Part shown: one piece after another, positions 25,501 through 32,691 of the stretch
Layout: every line of letters starts with the position of its first letter
How positions within the stretch are numbered: position 1 is the first letter of the stretch
From: Myxococcales bacterium
Lineage (GTDB): Bacteria > Myxococcota_A > Polyangia > GCA-2747355
NCBI GenBank assembly: GCA_020431405.1
Contig: JAGQIK010000559.1
Coordinates: 1 to 64,000, forward strand
Length of the DNA stretch: 64,000 nt
Direction of reading: 5' to 3'
The notes under the pieces: model-generated
Seen by the model: only the letters and a program-made list of their open reading frames with translations
Told to the model about the DNA's origin: nothing
Databases searched by the model: none
Position numbers and translations under genes: made by a program

Positions 25501-27042
25501 CGCACGCGACGTGACGCAGATCTGACCCTCTCGCTGTACGACAGGGCTGGCATCCTCTGGACCGAGGCGAGCAATGAAGCCGGCAACCCCTGGGGCATGC
25601 GCTTCGGATCCATGTTTCACATGGCGAACGACTCTGGTTTGTTCCGAAATGCGAGCGCGGTAGCGGCTGGCTCATCTCGCGAGGGGCCTCACCTTCGGCT
25701 CTTTGAGTCGAAGATGATATACCACTTCAATCACCGATTCGGGGACTTTGCCCTCGTAGAGCCCGGACAACGAGCGCACATTCTGCCCGACGTGCTAGAC
25801 GAGCATTGTGCTCAAGCTCGGTATCAAACCACTCCACGATACTGGGTCGCCGAAACGGCAGTTGTGGAACGCATGGCTTCCGTTTGGAGGCATCGCTGGT
25901 TTCTCGCCTGGCGTCGAGTCACTGACTCGCGCTCGAGCGTCAGGACGTTCATTGCCACGGTCCTTCCTTGGTCCGCCGTCGGTGATTCCCTGTTCCTCGC
26001 TATGCCTTCGACGAAACCAGTGAAGACTGCGGCGTTGCTAGCGAACTTCTGTAGCTTCATCTTCGACTACGCTTGCCGGCAAAAGCTGAGCGGAGTGAAC
26101 CTCAACTACTACGTAGTCCGTCAGCTTCCAGCTTTGATGCCCTCGAGCTATGACGGTCCTGCACCTTGGTGTTCCCACTCCCGGCTACAAGACTGGATAC
26201 TTTCCAGAGTCCTTGAGCTGACCTATACCGCCTGGGACTTGGGGTCATTCGCTCATGACGTTGGGTACCGAGGGCCTCCCTTTCGTTGGGATCCGCAGCG
26301 TCGCGCAGTGCTACGCGCCGAGCTTGATGCAGCGTTCTTTCACCTCTATGGCATCGCCGCCGCCGACGTCGACTACATCATGGACACCTTTCCCATTGTT
26401 CGTCGGAGGGAAGAGAAGCACCTTGGGGAGTACCGCACCAAGCGCCAGATCCTCGAGGTATACGACCTGATGGTGCGAGCCATCGAGACGGGCGAGCCGT
26501 TTCGCACCCTTCTTGATCCTCCGCCAGCCGACCCGAGCGTGGCACATCCCGCCGTCCATCCCCTTTCGCTACCCGCCATGCCGGCGACGACCCCCGCGCT
26601 CGGCGTGCAAGACGATTTCGCGGTCCTGATCTGGGCGCTGCTGCGAGCACGAAGCGGACGCATTGATCGCATCCAGCTCGCTCGCGCTTTCGCTCTGCGG
26701 AGCCAGCCAGCAACGCTGGCAAGGTTGGCACCCGCAGCGCTACAGGAGCAGGCAAACGCCTGGCGTGACCGCGTCGCGTCGCGAGAGGTGGCGAACGGCG
26801 CCCTCGCCCAAGCTCTGAACGAGCTTGCTGACCGGGAGGGCGTAAGCCTGACGTCGGCGGGAGGAAGGGCTTTGGTGGAGGCGACCGCTCACACGCCGCC
26901 GGAAGAGAAGATCGACCCCTGGTACCGCTTCGAAGCTCGGCTTGCCCTGGCGGTCCTCGACGAATTGCCATCCGCTGAGGTCTCACAGATCGACCGCGAG
27001 ATTCCGGCAGAGGACCACGGGAGGGCGGAGGCACAAGGGTGA
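22594..27042 (+). CDS. Very large N6-adenine DNA methylase (Eco57I/DrmMI/HmaB-like)
   Basis: 1482 residues, ATG overlapping the previous stop. The methyltransferase core has the SAM-binding motif CDPACGSGHFLVAA (about 494-507), DVNPMAIELCKFSLWLEAIEP, and the catalytic GNPPWERIKL (about 771-780), diagnostic for N6-adenine methylation. An N-terminal region of about 450 residues and a C-terminal region of about 500 residues (probable target recognition) flank it, as in single-chain Eco57I-like enzymes. I do not see a convincing PD-(D/E)XK site in the N-terminus, so cleavage by this protein is not claimed. In DISARM and Hma loci such methylases mark host DNA and are paired with helicases. Coupled to the next gene by a GTGA overlap. 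Confidence 0.88.
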   Translation: MKRRASQSPFTSVKSEGGILPIDLLELVAARDDRVPGLANAAYHLGKHERIGEAINRSWSRLLGCWTSFSDARAKLTEGDRGTTITRERWLLPLFQELDYGRLTAAKTFEIDERSFTISHAWQSSPIHLLGCKVSLDRRMKGVAGAASASPHSLVQGFLNKSDDHLWGFLSNGLALRILRDNYSFTRQAYVEFDLEAIMDGEQYAEFALLWLCCHQSRVEHEVPEQCWLEKWFEFSREEGVRALDGLRNGVEEAIATLGAGFLRYRGNEALHRALQAGELDTQDYYRQLLRLAYRLIFLFVAEDRQALLDPAASDAAKRRYTNYYATTHLRHLAGRRRGGPHVDLWRKLRLVMSKLYDGCSELALPALGSQLWDDRTVSWLVGSDITNQDLLRAIAVLSTIIEGGVRRPVNWRNIGADELGSVYESLLELHPNLSRDAGTFELKSAAGHERKTTGSYYTPASLVSCLLDTALDPVMDEAVSKPNSERALLELKICDPACGSGHFLVAAAHRLAKRLAAVRSDDDEPSPEALRRALRDVVGRCLFGVDVNPMAIELCKFSLWLEAIEPGKPLSFLDAHLQCGNSLLGAAPALMSDGIPDDAFKPIEGDEKKVAARLKKRNKAERRGQTTLFASFASEARVEYHVLANQAKHVEESPDDDISAVREKELSWRRLQQSAKFNDKVFAADAWCAAFVWPLTDESEAFAVTHDVWLQLQRDVTRVPQQTRSEVRRLARQFGFFHWHLAFPHVFSEVEAERRDSGMGWSGGFDVVLGNPPWERIKLQEKEFFATRNEGIASAKNAAARRKLIAKLPSEDPTLWTAWCDARRIAEGASHLVRNTGRYPLCGRGDVNTYSIFAELNRGLMSSRGRVGCIVPTGIATDDTTKAFFADLMGRRQLAAFFGFENEAKLFAGIDHRVNFCLLVLSAAPSSAAKFSAFVRDPSLLRGGDRVYELSASDIARLNPNTRTCPVFRTRRDADLTLSLYDRAGILWTEASNEAGNPWGMRFGSMFHMANDSGLFRNASAVAAGSSREGPHLRLFESKMIYHFNHRFGDFALVEPGQRAHILPDVLDEHCAQARYQTTPRYWVAETAVVERMASVWRHRWFLAWRRVTDSRSSVRTFIATVLPWSAVGDSLFLAMPSTKPVKTAALLANFCSFIFDYACRQKLSGVNLNYYVVRQLPALMPSSYDGPAPWCSHSRLQDWILSRVLELTYTAWDLGSFAHDVGYRGPPFRWDPQRRAVLRAELDAAFFHLYGIAAADVDYIMDTFPIVRRREEKHLGEYRTKRQILEVYDLMVRAIETGEPFRTLLDPPPADPSVAHPAVHPLSLPAMPATTPALGVQDDFAVLIWALLRARSGRIDRIQLARAFALRSQPATLARLAPAALQEQANAWRDRVASREVANGALAQALNELADREGVSLTSAGGRALVEATAHTPPEEKIDPWYRFEARLALAVLDELPSAEVSQIDREIPAEDHGRAEAQG

Positions 27043-29048
27043 GCCGGCAGCTGCGCATCTCCGGGATCGATCCGCGGCGGGAGCTCAAGCCGGATCGCGC
27101 TCGACAAACCCCCGTTGTCTGGATCAGCCGACTGCAGATCCGACGATCGCTCGCCGCGGGTGACGAGCACGTCATCCGCGACATTGAACTCCGGCGGGGG
27201 CTGAACATCATCTGGGCGCCGCCAGCCGACAGCGAAGAGGAGAACGCTCTCTTCCGCAGTGGCGTCGGTGGCCATACGGCTGGCAAGACCACGCTCTGCC
27301 GCTTCATCCGCTTCGCGCTGGGCGAGGGGAGCTTCGCCACCGAGAGTACCCGCCAGCGCATCCGGCTCAAGATCCATGGCGGATGGATTGCCGCGGAGGC
27401 GCAGGTCGGCGGACGCCTCTGGGCCATCGCCCGACCATTCGCGGTCGGGCCGCACCCCCGGTGCGTGGAGGACGGCTCGATCGACGACATGCTCGCTGAC
27501 GGCGCGGACGACCGGCGCGACTACCAGGCGTTCCTCGACGCGGTGCGGAAGGCAACGACATCCACGCTGCCCGCCCGCAACTTCCCTGCGCGTGGTGAGG
27601 CCGTTCAATGGGAACACATCCTGCCGTGGCTGTCCCGCGACCAGGAGTGCCGCTTCTCCGACTTCCTCGACTGGCGTCATGCTTCCACACACTCGGACGC
27701 ACCCGGCCTTCACACCGACGAGCGGCAATTCGTTGTTCGCTCAGTCCTCGGCCTGATCACTGACAGGGAGCGGGCGGAGCAGAAACGAAATGCCGAGCTG
27801 CTGGCCAAGAAAAAGCAGGCGGAGCGTCTAGCCCCGCTGCTCGCTCACCAGGCGACTGTAGATCACCAACGAGTGCAGGAGGCGCTCGACCAGAAGCTTC
27901 CGCCACCGTCCTCCGATCTCTTCGGCGAGCAAAGCGGCAAGGAGGTCCAAAGGCATGTGGCGGAGCTAAAAGAGAAGATGCGAGCGCTCGAAGAAGCTGA
28001 CCGTCGTGCCGAGTTCCGGCAGGTTCTCGAAGAGCGCGTGGCGGCTGAAGCGAACGCGCGGCGCGATGTCGAGGAAGCCGCTACGCGACTTGGTGCTGAG
28101 CAGCTTGCTGTCCAACAGCTGGCTCCTCGAGCTGCGGGCGAGGGTCAGGCCGCGCTACTTGCCAGCCTTCCGCCGGCCCGCGACTACTGCAATGTCCCTA
28201 TGGCCCTCGCCCGCGAGCAAGGCTGCCCGATCGCCGCCGGCCGCCCGCTGTCGCTCGAGCGGAAGAGAAGCGAGCGAACAGCCGCCGAGGCCCTCGAAGC
28301 GCAGCAACAGATCGTCCAGGCGCTGGAGGCCCAGGCGCGGTCACGGCAAGCGGCGCTGAAGACTGCCCAGCAGGCGACGCGAAAGGCCCGTAAGGCCTAC
28401 ACCAAAGCGGCGACGGCCTACGTGGAGAAACGCGAACGCCTGCTAAAGGACCAGTCGCGCCTCGACCACATCTCGCGCCTAGTCGATAACGCCGCCAAGG
28501 CCTGGAAGCAGTCGGAGAAGAAGACGGCGACGATCGACAAGCTCGCCAAGGACATCGACGCCTCCTACAAACAGCAGGTGCAGCTGCGCCAGGAAGCCAA
28601 TGAAGCGCTCGGGAGATTCTCGTCGACCTTCGAACACGTCGTGCGTGCCCTGCTCGGCGACCAAGTCACCGCGCGGGTGGAAGCAGCCGGACGCGGACTG
28701 TCTTTGAGCATCGATGACAACGGCGAGCGCGACAGCGCCGCCCTCGAAACGCTCAAACTCTGGGCTTTCGATCTCGCCGCGCTAACGGACAGCATCGAAG
28801 GGCACGGCCACTTCCCACGCTTTCTGCTACACGACGGCCCTCGAGAGGGAGACATCGCAGCCGACCTCTACGAGCGGCTCTTCCTCTACGCACGCCAACT
28901 CGAGTCTTGCTTCGACGGTGAGCCGAACTTCCAGTACATCGTCACCACGACGACGCCTGCTCCGGTCTCGCTAGCCAAAGAGCCGTGGCTTCGCCTCCAG
29001 ATCTCAGGCGCTCCGGCGGAGCAGCGCCTGCTGACGATGAACCTATGA
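27039..29048 (+). CDS. SMC/RecN-like coiled-coil ATPase (HmaC-like)
   Basis: 669 residues, GTG start overlapping the methylase stop. N-terminal ATPase half with Walker A GGHTAGKTTLCRF (about 76-88), preceded by LRRGLNIIWAPP. Two long coiled-coil arms (about 245-360 and 400-520) flank a central segment with two cysteines (DYCNVPMALAREQGCP, about 384-399) where a Rad50-type hook would lie; the spacing is not a CxxC hook. The C-terminal lobe has FLLHDGPREGD, a Walker-B-like D-x-x-E segment. This is the expected third gene of helicase-methylase-ATPase loci and resembles DUF2326-type ATPases. A 73-base gap to the next gene makes it the last strictly overlapped member of the operon. Confidence 0.82.
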   Translation: MSRQLRISGIDPRRELKPDRARQTPVVWISRLQIRRSLAAGDEHVIRDIELRRGLNIIWAPPADSEEENALFRSGVGGHTAGKTTLCRFIRFALGEGSFATESTRQRIRLKIHGGWIAAEAQVGGRLWAIARPFAVGPHPRCVEDGSIDDMLADGADDRRDYQAFLDAVRKATTSTLPARNFPARGEAVQWEHILPWLSRDQECRFSDFLDWRHASTHSDAPGLHTDERQFVVRSVLGLITDRERAEQKRNAELLAKKKQAERLAPLLAHQATVDHQRVQEALDQKLPPPSSDLFGEQSGKEVQRHVAELKEKMRALEEADRRAEFRQVLEERVAAEANARRDVEEAATRLGAEQLAVQQLAPRAAGEGQAALLASLPPARDYCNVPMALAREQGCPIAAGRPLSLERKRSERTAAEALEAQQQIVQALEAQARSRQAALKTAQQATRKARKAYTKAATAYVEKRERLLKDQSRLDHISRLVDNAAKAWKQSEKKTATIDKLAKDIDASYKQQVQLRQEANEALGRFSSTFEHVVRALLGDQVTARVEAAGRGLSLSIDDNGERDSAALETLKLWAFDLAALTDSIEGHGHFPRFLLHDGPREGDIAADLYERLFLYARQLESCFDGEPNFQYIVTTTTPAPVSLAKEPWLRLQISGAPAEQRLLTMNL

Positions 29049-29121
29049 CGGCAATACGCTGGGACGCTTCATTCTCGCGTCACGTACGCGAAGTTGGTGC
29101 TGTTTGGCGGAGGGGTCTGCA

Positions 29122-29976
29122 ATGAGCTCGAGCGTTCACTTGCTCGGTATCGACGAGAAGCTGACGGAGACCGAGCGGCTCTCTGCCTTCTTCCACATGG
29201 TTAACCGGCTCTTGCCCCCAGATCAGGTGGTGCTGGCGATTCCCCCCGAGATGCCTGCCGGGGAGGCGCTCTCGCTAATGCGAGCAAACGGATACTCTCA
29301 GCTGCCCGTCAAGCAGGGAGAATCGGTGCTCGGTCTCTTCACGTATCGCGCCTTCGCGCTTGAAGTGGCCAAAATGAAAAAGCCCGCGGTTGACCCATCG
29401 ACTCTCGCCGTCGAGGAGTTCCTCGAGCACGAAAAGCCGGCCTACGCCCGTCTGAGCGACGAGTTCAGGGGGCTCGTCGACGTACTCGACGAACGGGACT
29501 CCGTCGTGGTTAGCGGGCCAGACGACCTCATTGCGATTCTGACGCCCATGGACGTGCTTCGGTACCTCTATTCCGTAGCCAACGCCTTCGTCCTGATCGA
29601 GGAAATCGAACTGGCGTTGAGGGCGCTAATTCGTGCAAGCACGCCAGACCACGAGTTGTTTCTGACTTGCATCCGTAACGCTCTCTCGAAGAAGTACAAG
29701 GACAAAGAACTGCCGCAGCGACTCGAAGACATGACTTTCGACGAGTACGTCGCTCTGCTACGGGACGGTCGCAACTGGCCTCATTTCGAGAGCAACTTCG
29801 GTGGCACTAGAGAAAGAACCCGCGGGAAGCTGGAGCCGATCCGTGACCTCCGCAACGATGTGTTTCACTTTCGTCGCGAGCTATCGATTGGGGACCACAA
29901 AGCGCTGACAACCTGCCGAGACTGGCTTCTGCGATGCGTGCGCAAAGTGCACGCAAGAGAAGGGGGTCGGCAATGA
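29122..29976 (+). CDS. CBS-domain protein with C-terminal HEPN (Swt1-like) domain
   Basis: 284 residues from ATG 29122, chosen for the purine-rich ggcggagggg upstream. Residues about 35-155 contain two CBS-type repeats (GEALSLMRANGYSQLPVKQG with VLGLFTYRAFA; later DLIAILTPMDVLRYL). Residues about 165-275 are helical and include LRNDVFHFRRE, where RNDVFH fits the R-x4-H signature of HEPN ribonucleases and Swt1-type HEPN domains. CBS pairs usually bind adenine nucleotides, so the layout is sensor plus RNase. Its stop overlaps the start of the following helicase-like gene (ATGA). With RADAR next door making unusual nucleotides, a nucleotide-sensing RNase is a suggestive but unproven link. Confidence 0.75.
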   Translation: MSSSVHLLGIDEKLTETERLSAFFHMVNRLLPPDQVVLAIPPEMPAGEALSLMRANGYSQLPVKQGESVLGLFTYRAFALEVAKMKKPAVDPSTLAVEEFLEHEKPAYARLSDEFRGLVDVLDERDSVVVSGPDDLIAILTPMDVLRYLYSVANAFVLIEEIELALRALIRASTPDHELFLTCIRNALSKKYKDKELPQRLEDMTFDEYVALLRDGRNWPHFESNFGGTRERTRGKLEPIRDLRNDVFHFRRELSIGDHKALTTCRDWLLRCVRKVHAREGGRQ

Positions 29977-31337
29977 CCATCGACCAGGGCGAGGTGCGAG
30001 CCGACCCACGCTACACCTCATACCAACGAGAGTTCTTCGAGCGCTTCGTTTCGAAGGTAGACCGCGGAAGCATTCACTTGCTCTTGGCGCCAATTGGCAC
30101 CGGCAAGTCGTTTGTCACGGCAGGGAGCATCGCTGAGCTCTTAAGGATTGGTCGCCTACGACGTGTTCTGATCATGTCTCCTGCAGCGCTCGCGTCGCAA
30201 TGGGCCTACATGCTTGGGGACATCGGCTGCGATACTGCCGTTGTCGATGGGCGGGCTCTGCGGCTTCTGCTCGAACAAGTGGGGTCCAGCTTCAATGATT
30301 GGCCCATTGGCTCTTTCTCAATGAGTATCGATCTCGGAAAGCGCCCACCTGTTCACGATGCCATTGTTCGCGTGCCGTGGGACCTGGTCGTCGTCGACAA
30401 CGCACACGCCCTTGGTGGCCAGCGCCTTCAGCTCATTGAGGACTTTGCCGCAAGGGAGAACGCGCCAGCTCTCTTACTACTAGCTGCCAACAATCTCAGC
30501 AGAGGCACGGCAGCCTTCGTCGACCAAGCCATCGTTGTCGACTGGACTGCAGCGATCAACGAGATACGCGGCCCCGTGGAGGAGCGGCTGCACCGAGTCA
30601 CATGTCGCTACAGCTTGGCGAATGACGAGTTGACGGTCATGCGCGGTGTCTGCGAGTGCGCACTCAAGCTAGAACCGTTCCGCGGACTCCTACTACTTCA
30701 TCGAGCTGCCTCAAGCGTCAGCACGTTGGAGGAGACCTTGCTACGCTGGCTTGCTGATTGTGCCGACTCATCCGATTCGACACTGGCAGATGCCTTTGGA
30801 GACCTGCTCGACGACGTGGAACAACTACGCGTCGATTCGAAGCTAGATTGTTTCCAAGCGCTCATTCAAGAGCTCATCGGTGATCAGACTCGACACGTCG
30901 TAGCGTTTTGCGAGTACCGCGCAACGCTTGAGTACCTAGCAGCAGCCGTGGAGCGCCTCGAGTTTCCCGATTATCGGCTCCACGGAGGGTTGTCGGCGGG
31001 CCAACGTGCAGACGTTCTAGACCGTTTCGAACGCGATGGCGGACTACTGGTCACAACGGGAGCGTCTGAGACCGTATCACTTGGCTACGTCGATGCAGCG
31101 ATTCACTATGATCTTCCTCTATCGGCGGCCGCCTTCGCTCAGCGCGAGGGGCGCTACGACCGGTTCGGTCGCCGAGGCCGCTGTAGCGTCTTCTTCTTCG
31201 AAGACGAGGCGCAAGCGAACCCACTCGATGGGCTGCTACTCAAGCTGGTCGCCAATAGCGGCCTTGTGACAGTCGACCAACGTATTGAGCCGTTCGACGT
31301 CTTTGGCACGGACCACGCGGCGACTTTTAGCGGGTAG
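29973..31337 (+). CDS. Short SNF2-like helicase with degenerate Walker B (DNAH)
   Basis: 454 residues, ATG overlapping the CBS-HEPN stop. Superfamily 2 landmarks: Walker A APIGTGKSF (about 38-46), VLIMSPAALASQW, then DLVVVDNAHALGG at about 137-149, where the catalytic glutamate of DEAH is replaced by Asn. The second lobe has HVVAFCEYRATLEYL, YRLHGGLSAGQRADVL and motif VI FAQREGRYDRFGRRG (about 388-402). It resembles the DrmD-like helicase upstream (HEQREGRVDRYGQ) but is half the size, so it may be a shortened paralogue. The motif II change predicts impaired ATP hydrolysis, suggesting a binding or sensing role with the HEPN partner. Residue identity is seen; the consequence is inferred. Confidence 0.75.
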   Translation: MTIDQGEVRADPRYTSYQREFFERFVSKVDRGSIHLLLAPIGTGKSFVTAGSIAELLRIGRLRRVLIMSPAALASQWAYMLGDIGCDTAVVDGRALRLLLEQVGSSFNDWPIGSFSMSIDLGKRPPVHDAIVRVPWDLVVVDNAHALGGQRLQLIEDFAARENAPALLLLAANNLSRGTAAFVDQAIVVDWTAAINEIRGPVEERLHRVTCRYSLANDELTVMRGVCECALKLEPFRGLLLLHRAASSVSTLEETLLRWLADCADSSDSTLADAFGDLLDDVEQLRVDSKLDCFQALIQELIGDQTRHVVAFCEYRATLEYLAAAVERLEFPDYRLHGGLSAGQRADVLDRFERDGGLLVTTGASETVSLGYVDAAIHYDLPLSAAAFAQREGRYDRFGRRGRCSVFFFEDEAQANPLDGLLLKLVANSGLVTVDQRIEPFDVFGTDHAATFSG

Positions 31338-31422
31338 TTTGTGAGCCATGCCGACGCCTCGTGAATGCCAGCCAGGGAACACGTGTGTGGGGTGGATGAG
31401 CCTGCCGTCGGAGGACACTCAT

Positions 31423-31612
31423 ATGGGCGACCGAGCAGAATTCTCAGCGACAACGAGAGCAGCGCTCGCAGAGCGAGCCGGGTTTAGGTGCTCATTTCCG
31501 AGTTGCCGACGCATTACGATTGGTCCAAGTGCTCGAACAAGACCGGCATGGCGTGCCATATCGCGGCGGCGGGCGGCCGGCGGCGAGCTGCGCGGATAAC
31601 TCCCCGACGGCA
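31423..31612 (+). pseudogene. HNH endonuclease gene, frameshifted and cut off by an IS insertion
   Basis: ATG 31423 with cggagg upstream opens MGDRAEFSATTRAALAERAG followed by FRCSFPSCRR and GPSA, the start of a common HNH endonuclease family (consensus RAxxxCSNPxCRxxTxGPS). After about 31538 the continuation (KTGMACHIAAAGGRRR) is found one frame over, so there is a frameshift. At 31613 the sequence enters an IS256-family left end. The rest of the gene is missing. Confidence 0.7.
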
Positions 31613-32510
31613 GGGACTGTCAGAAATTCTGTGTACAGGGATCGGCGCACCCGTTAAGGAGTGAGCCATGTCCTTGAAGAATGACCATGAAGAAGGCGGC
31701 AAGCGCGAGCGTGCGGTGCTTGCCGACGGCAGCGCGATCCCGGCAGAGCTGGTCGATCAGCTTCTGAAGGGCTATCGGCGCCCTGAGGATCTGACGGGCC
31801 CCAATGGGCTGTTGAAGCAGCTGACAGCGGCGCTGGTCAACCGTGCGATTGAGGCCGAGCTGAGCCACCACCCCGGCTACAACTCGGGCCAGCGGGCGCC
31901 TGAGGGGCAAAGTAACCGGCGCAATGGCAAGGGGCGCAAGCGGCTGCGCACCGACAATGGCGAAGTCGAAGTCAGCGTTCCGCGCGACCGCGAAGGCAGC
32001 TTCGAGCCCCAGCTTGTGGCCAAGCATCAGCGCCACTTCAACGGCTTCGATGACAAGATCCTCGCGATGTATGCACGCGGCATGAGTGTGCGCGATATCC
32101 GCGCTCACCTCGAGGAGATCTACGGCGTCGACGTCAGCCCCGACCTGATCTCGAAGGTCACCGACAGCATCGTCGACGAGCTACGGGCCTGGCAGCAGCG
32201 GCCGCTGGAAGCCGTCTACCTCGATGCGATCGTCGTCAAGATCCGCGACAAAGCGGGCGTGCGCAACAAGAGCATCTACGTGGCGGTCGGTCTTTTGGCC
32301 GATGGACCAAGGATGTGCTCGGCCTGTGGGTGCAGGACAGCGAGGGCGCGACGTTCTGGTACGCGATCCTCGAGCAGCTGCGCAAGCGAGGTGTGCGCGA
32401 CATCTTCGTGCTGTGCACCGATGGTCTCGCCGGGATCGGTGAGGCCATCGAGGCCATCTTCTCGCGCTCGATCTCCCAGACGTGCATCGTGCACGTGATC
32501 CGCTCTTTAG
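31613..32510 (+). mobile_element. Remnant of an IS256-family insertion sequence
   Basis: Left end at about 31613 begins gggactgtcagaaattctgt, typical of IS256-group terminal inverted repeats, and is followed 30 bases on by the transposase gene. The right end is missing: similarity stops at about 32510 inside the transposase, so no right terminal repeat or target duplication can be shown. The element disrupted the HNH gene and was later truncated itself. Confidence 0.75.
31668..32508 (+). pseudogene. IS256-family (mutator-type) transposase, frameshifted and truncated
   Basis: ATG 31668. Frame 1 encodes a normal N-terminal half (LTAALVNRAIEAELSHHPGY, RKRLRTDNGEVEVSVPRDR, MYARGMSVRDIRAHLEEIYG) with the first catalytic Asp in AVYLDAIVVKI. 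At about 32306 one base is missing (gatggaccaagg where gatggaaccaagg is expected), and the sequence continues in another frame as KDVLGLWVQDSEG with the second catalytic Asp in FVLCTDGLAGI. It ends abruptly after CIVHVIRS, before the catalytic Glu. The gene cannot make an active transposase. Confidence 0.85.
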
Positions 32511-32691
32511 CGAGAACTCGTTGCCAAAGGCGTTCATCTGCTCGTCGGCTTGCTCGCGCGTGTAGTACGACTCCACTCGACCCCACAACCCAAGGAAAAC
32601 ACGCTGATTCGTCCAGCAAGATTCCCTCGCGTACACGAGGGGTCCCGCTTGTGTATGCGTATGGGTACACTCGCCGGGTAGGAGGGATGCC

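Noticed and set aside
32510-32636. Minus-strand frame with VESYYTREQADEQMNAF
   Set aside because: It looks protein-like over about 40 residues, but it runs into the antisense of the transposase; possibly the tail of a lost gene, not enough to annotate.
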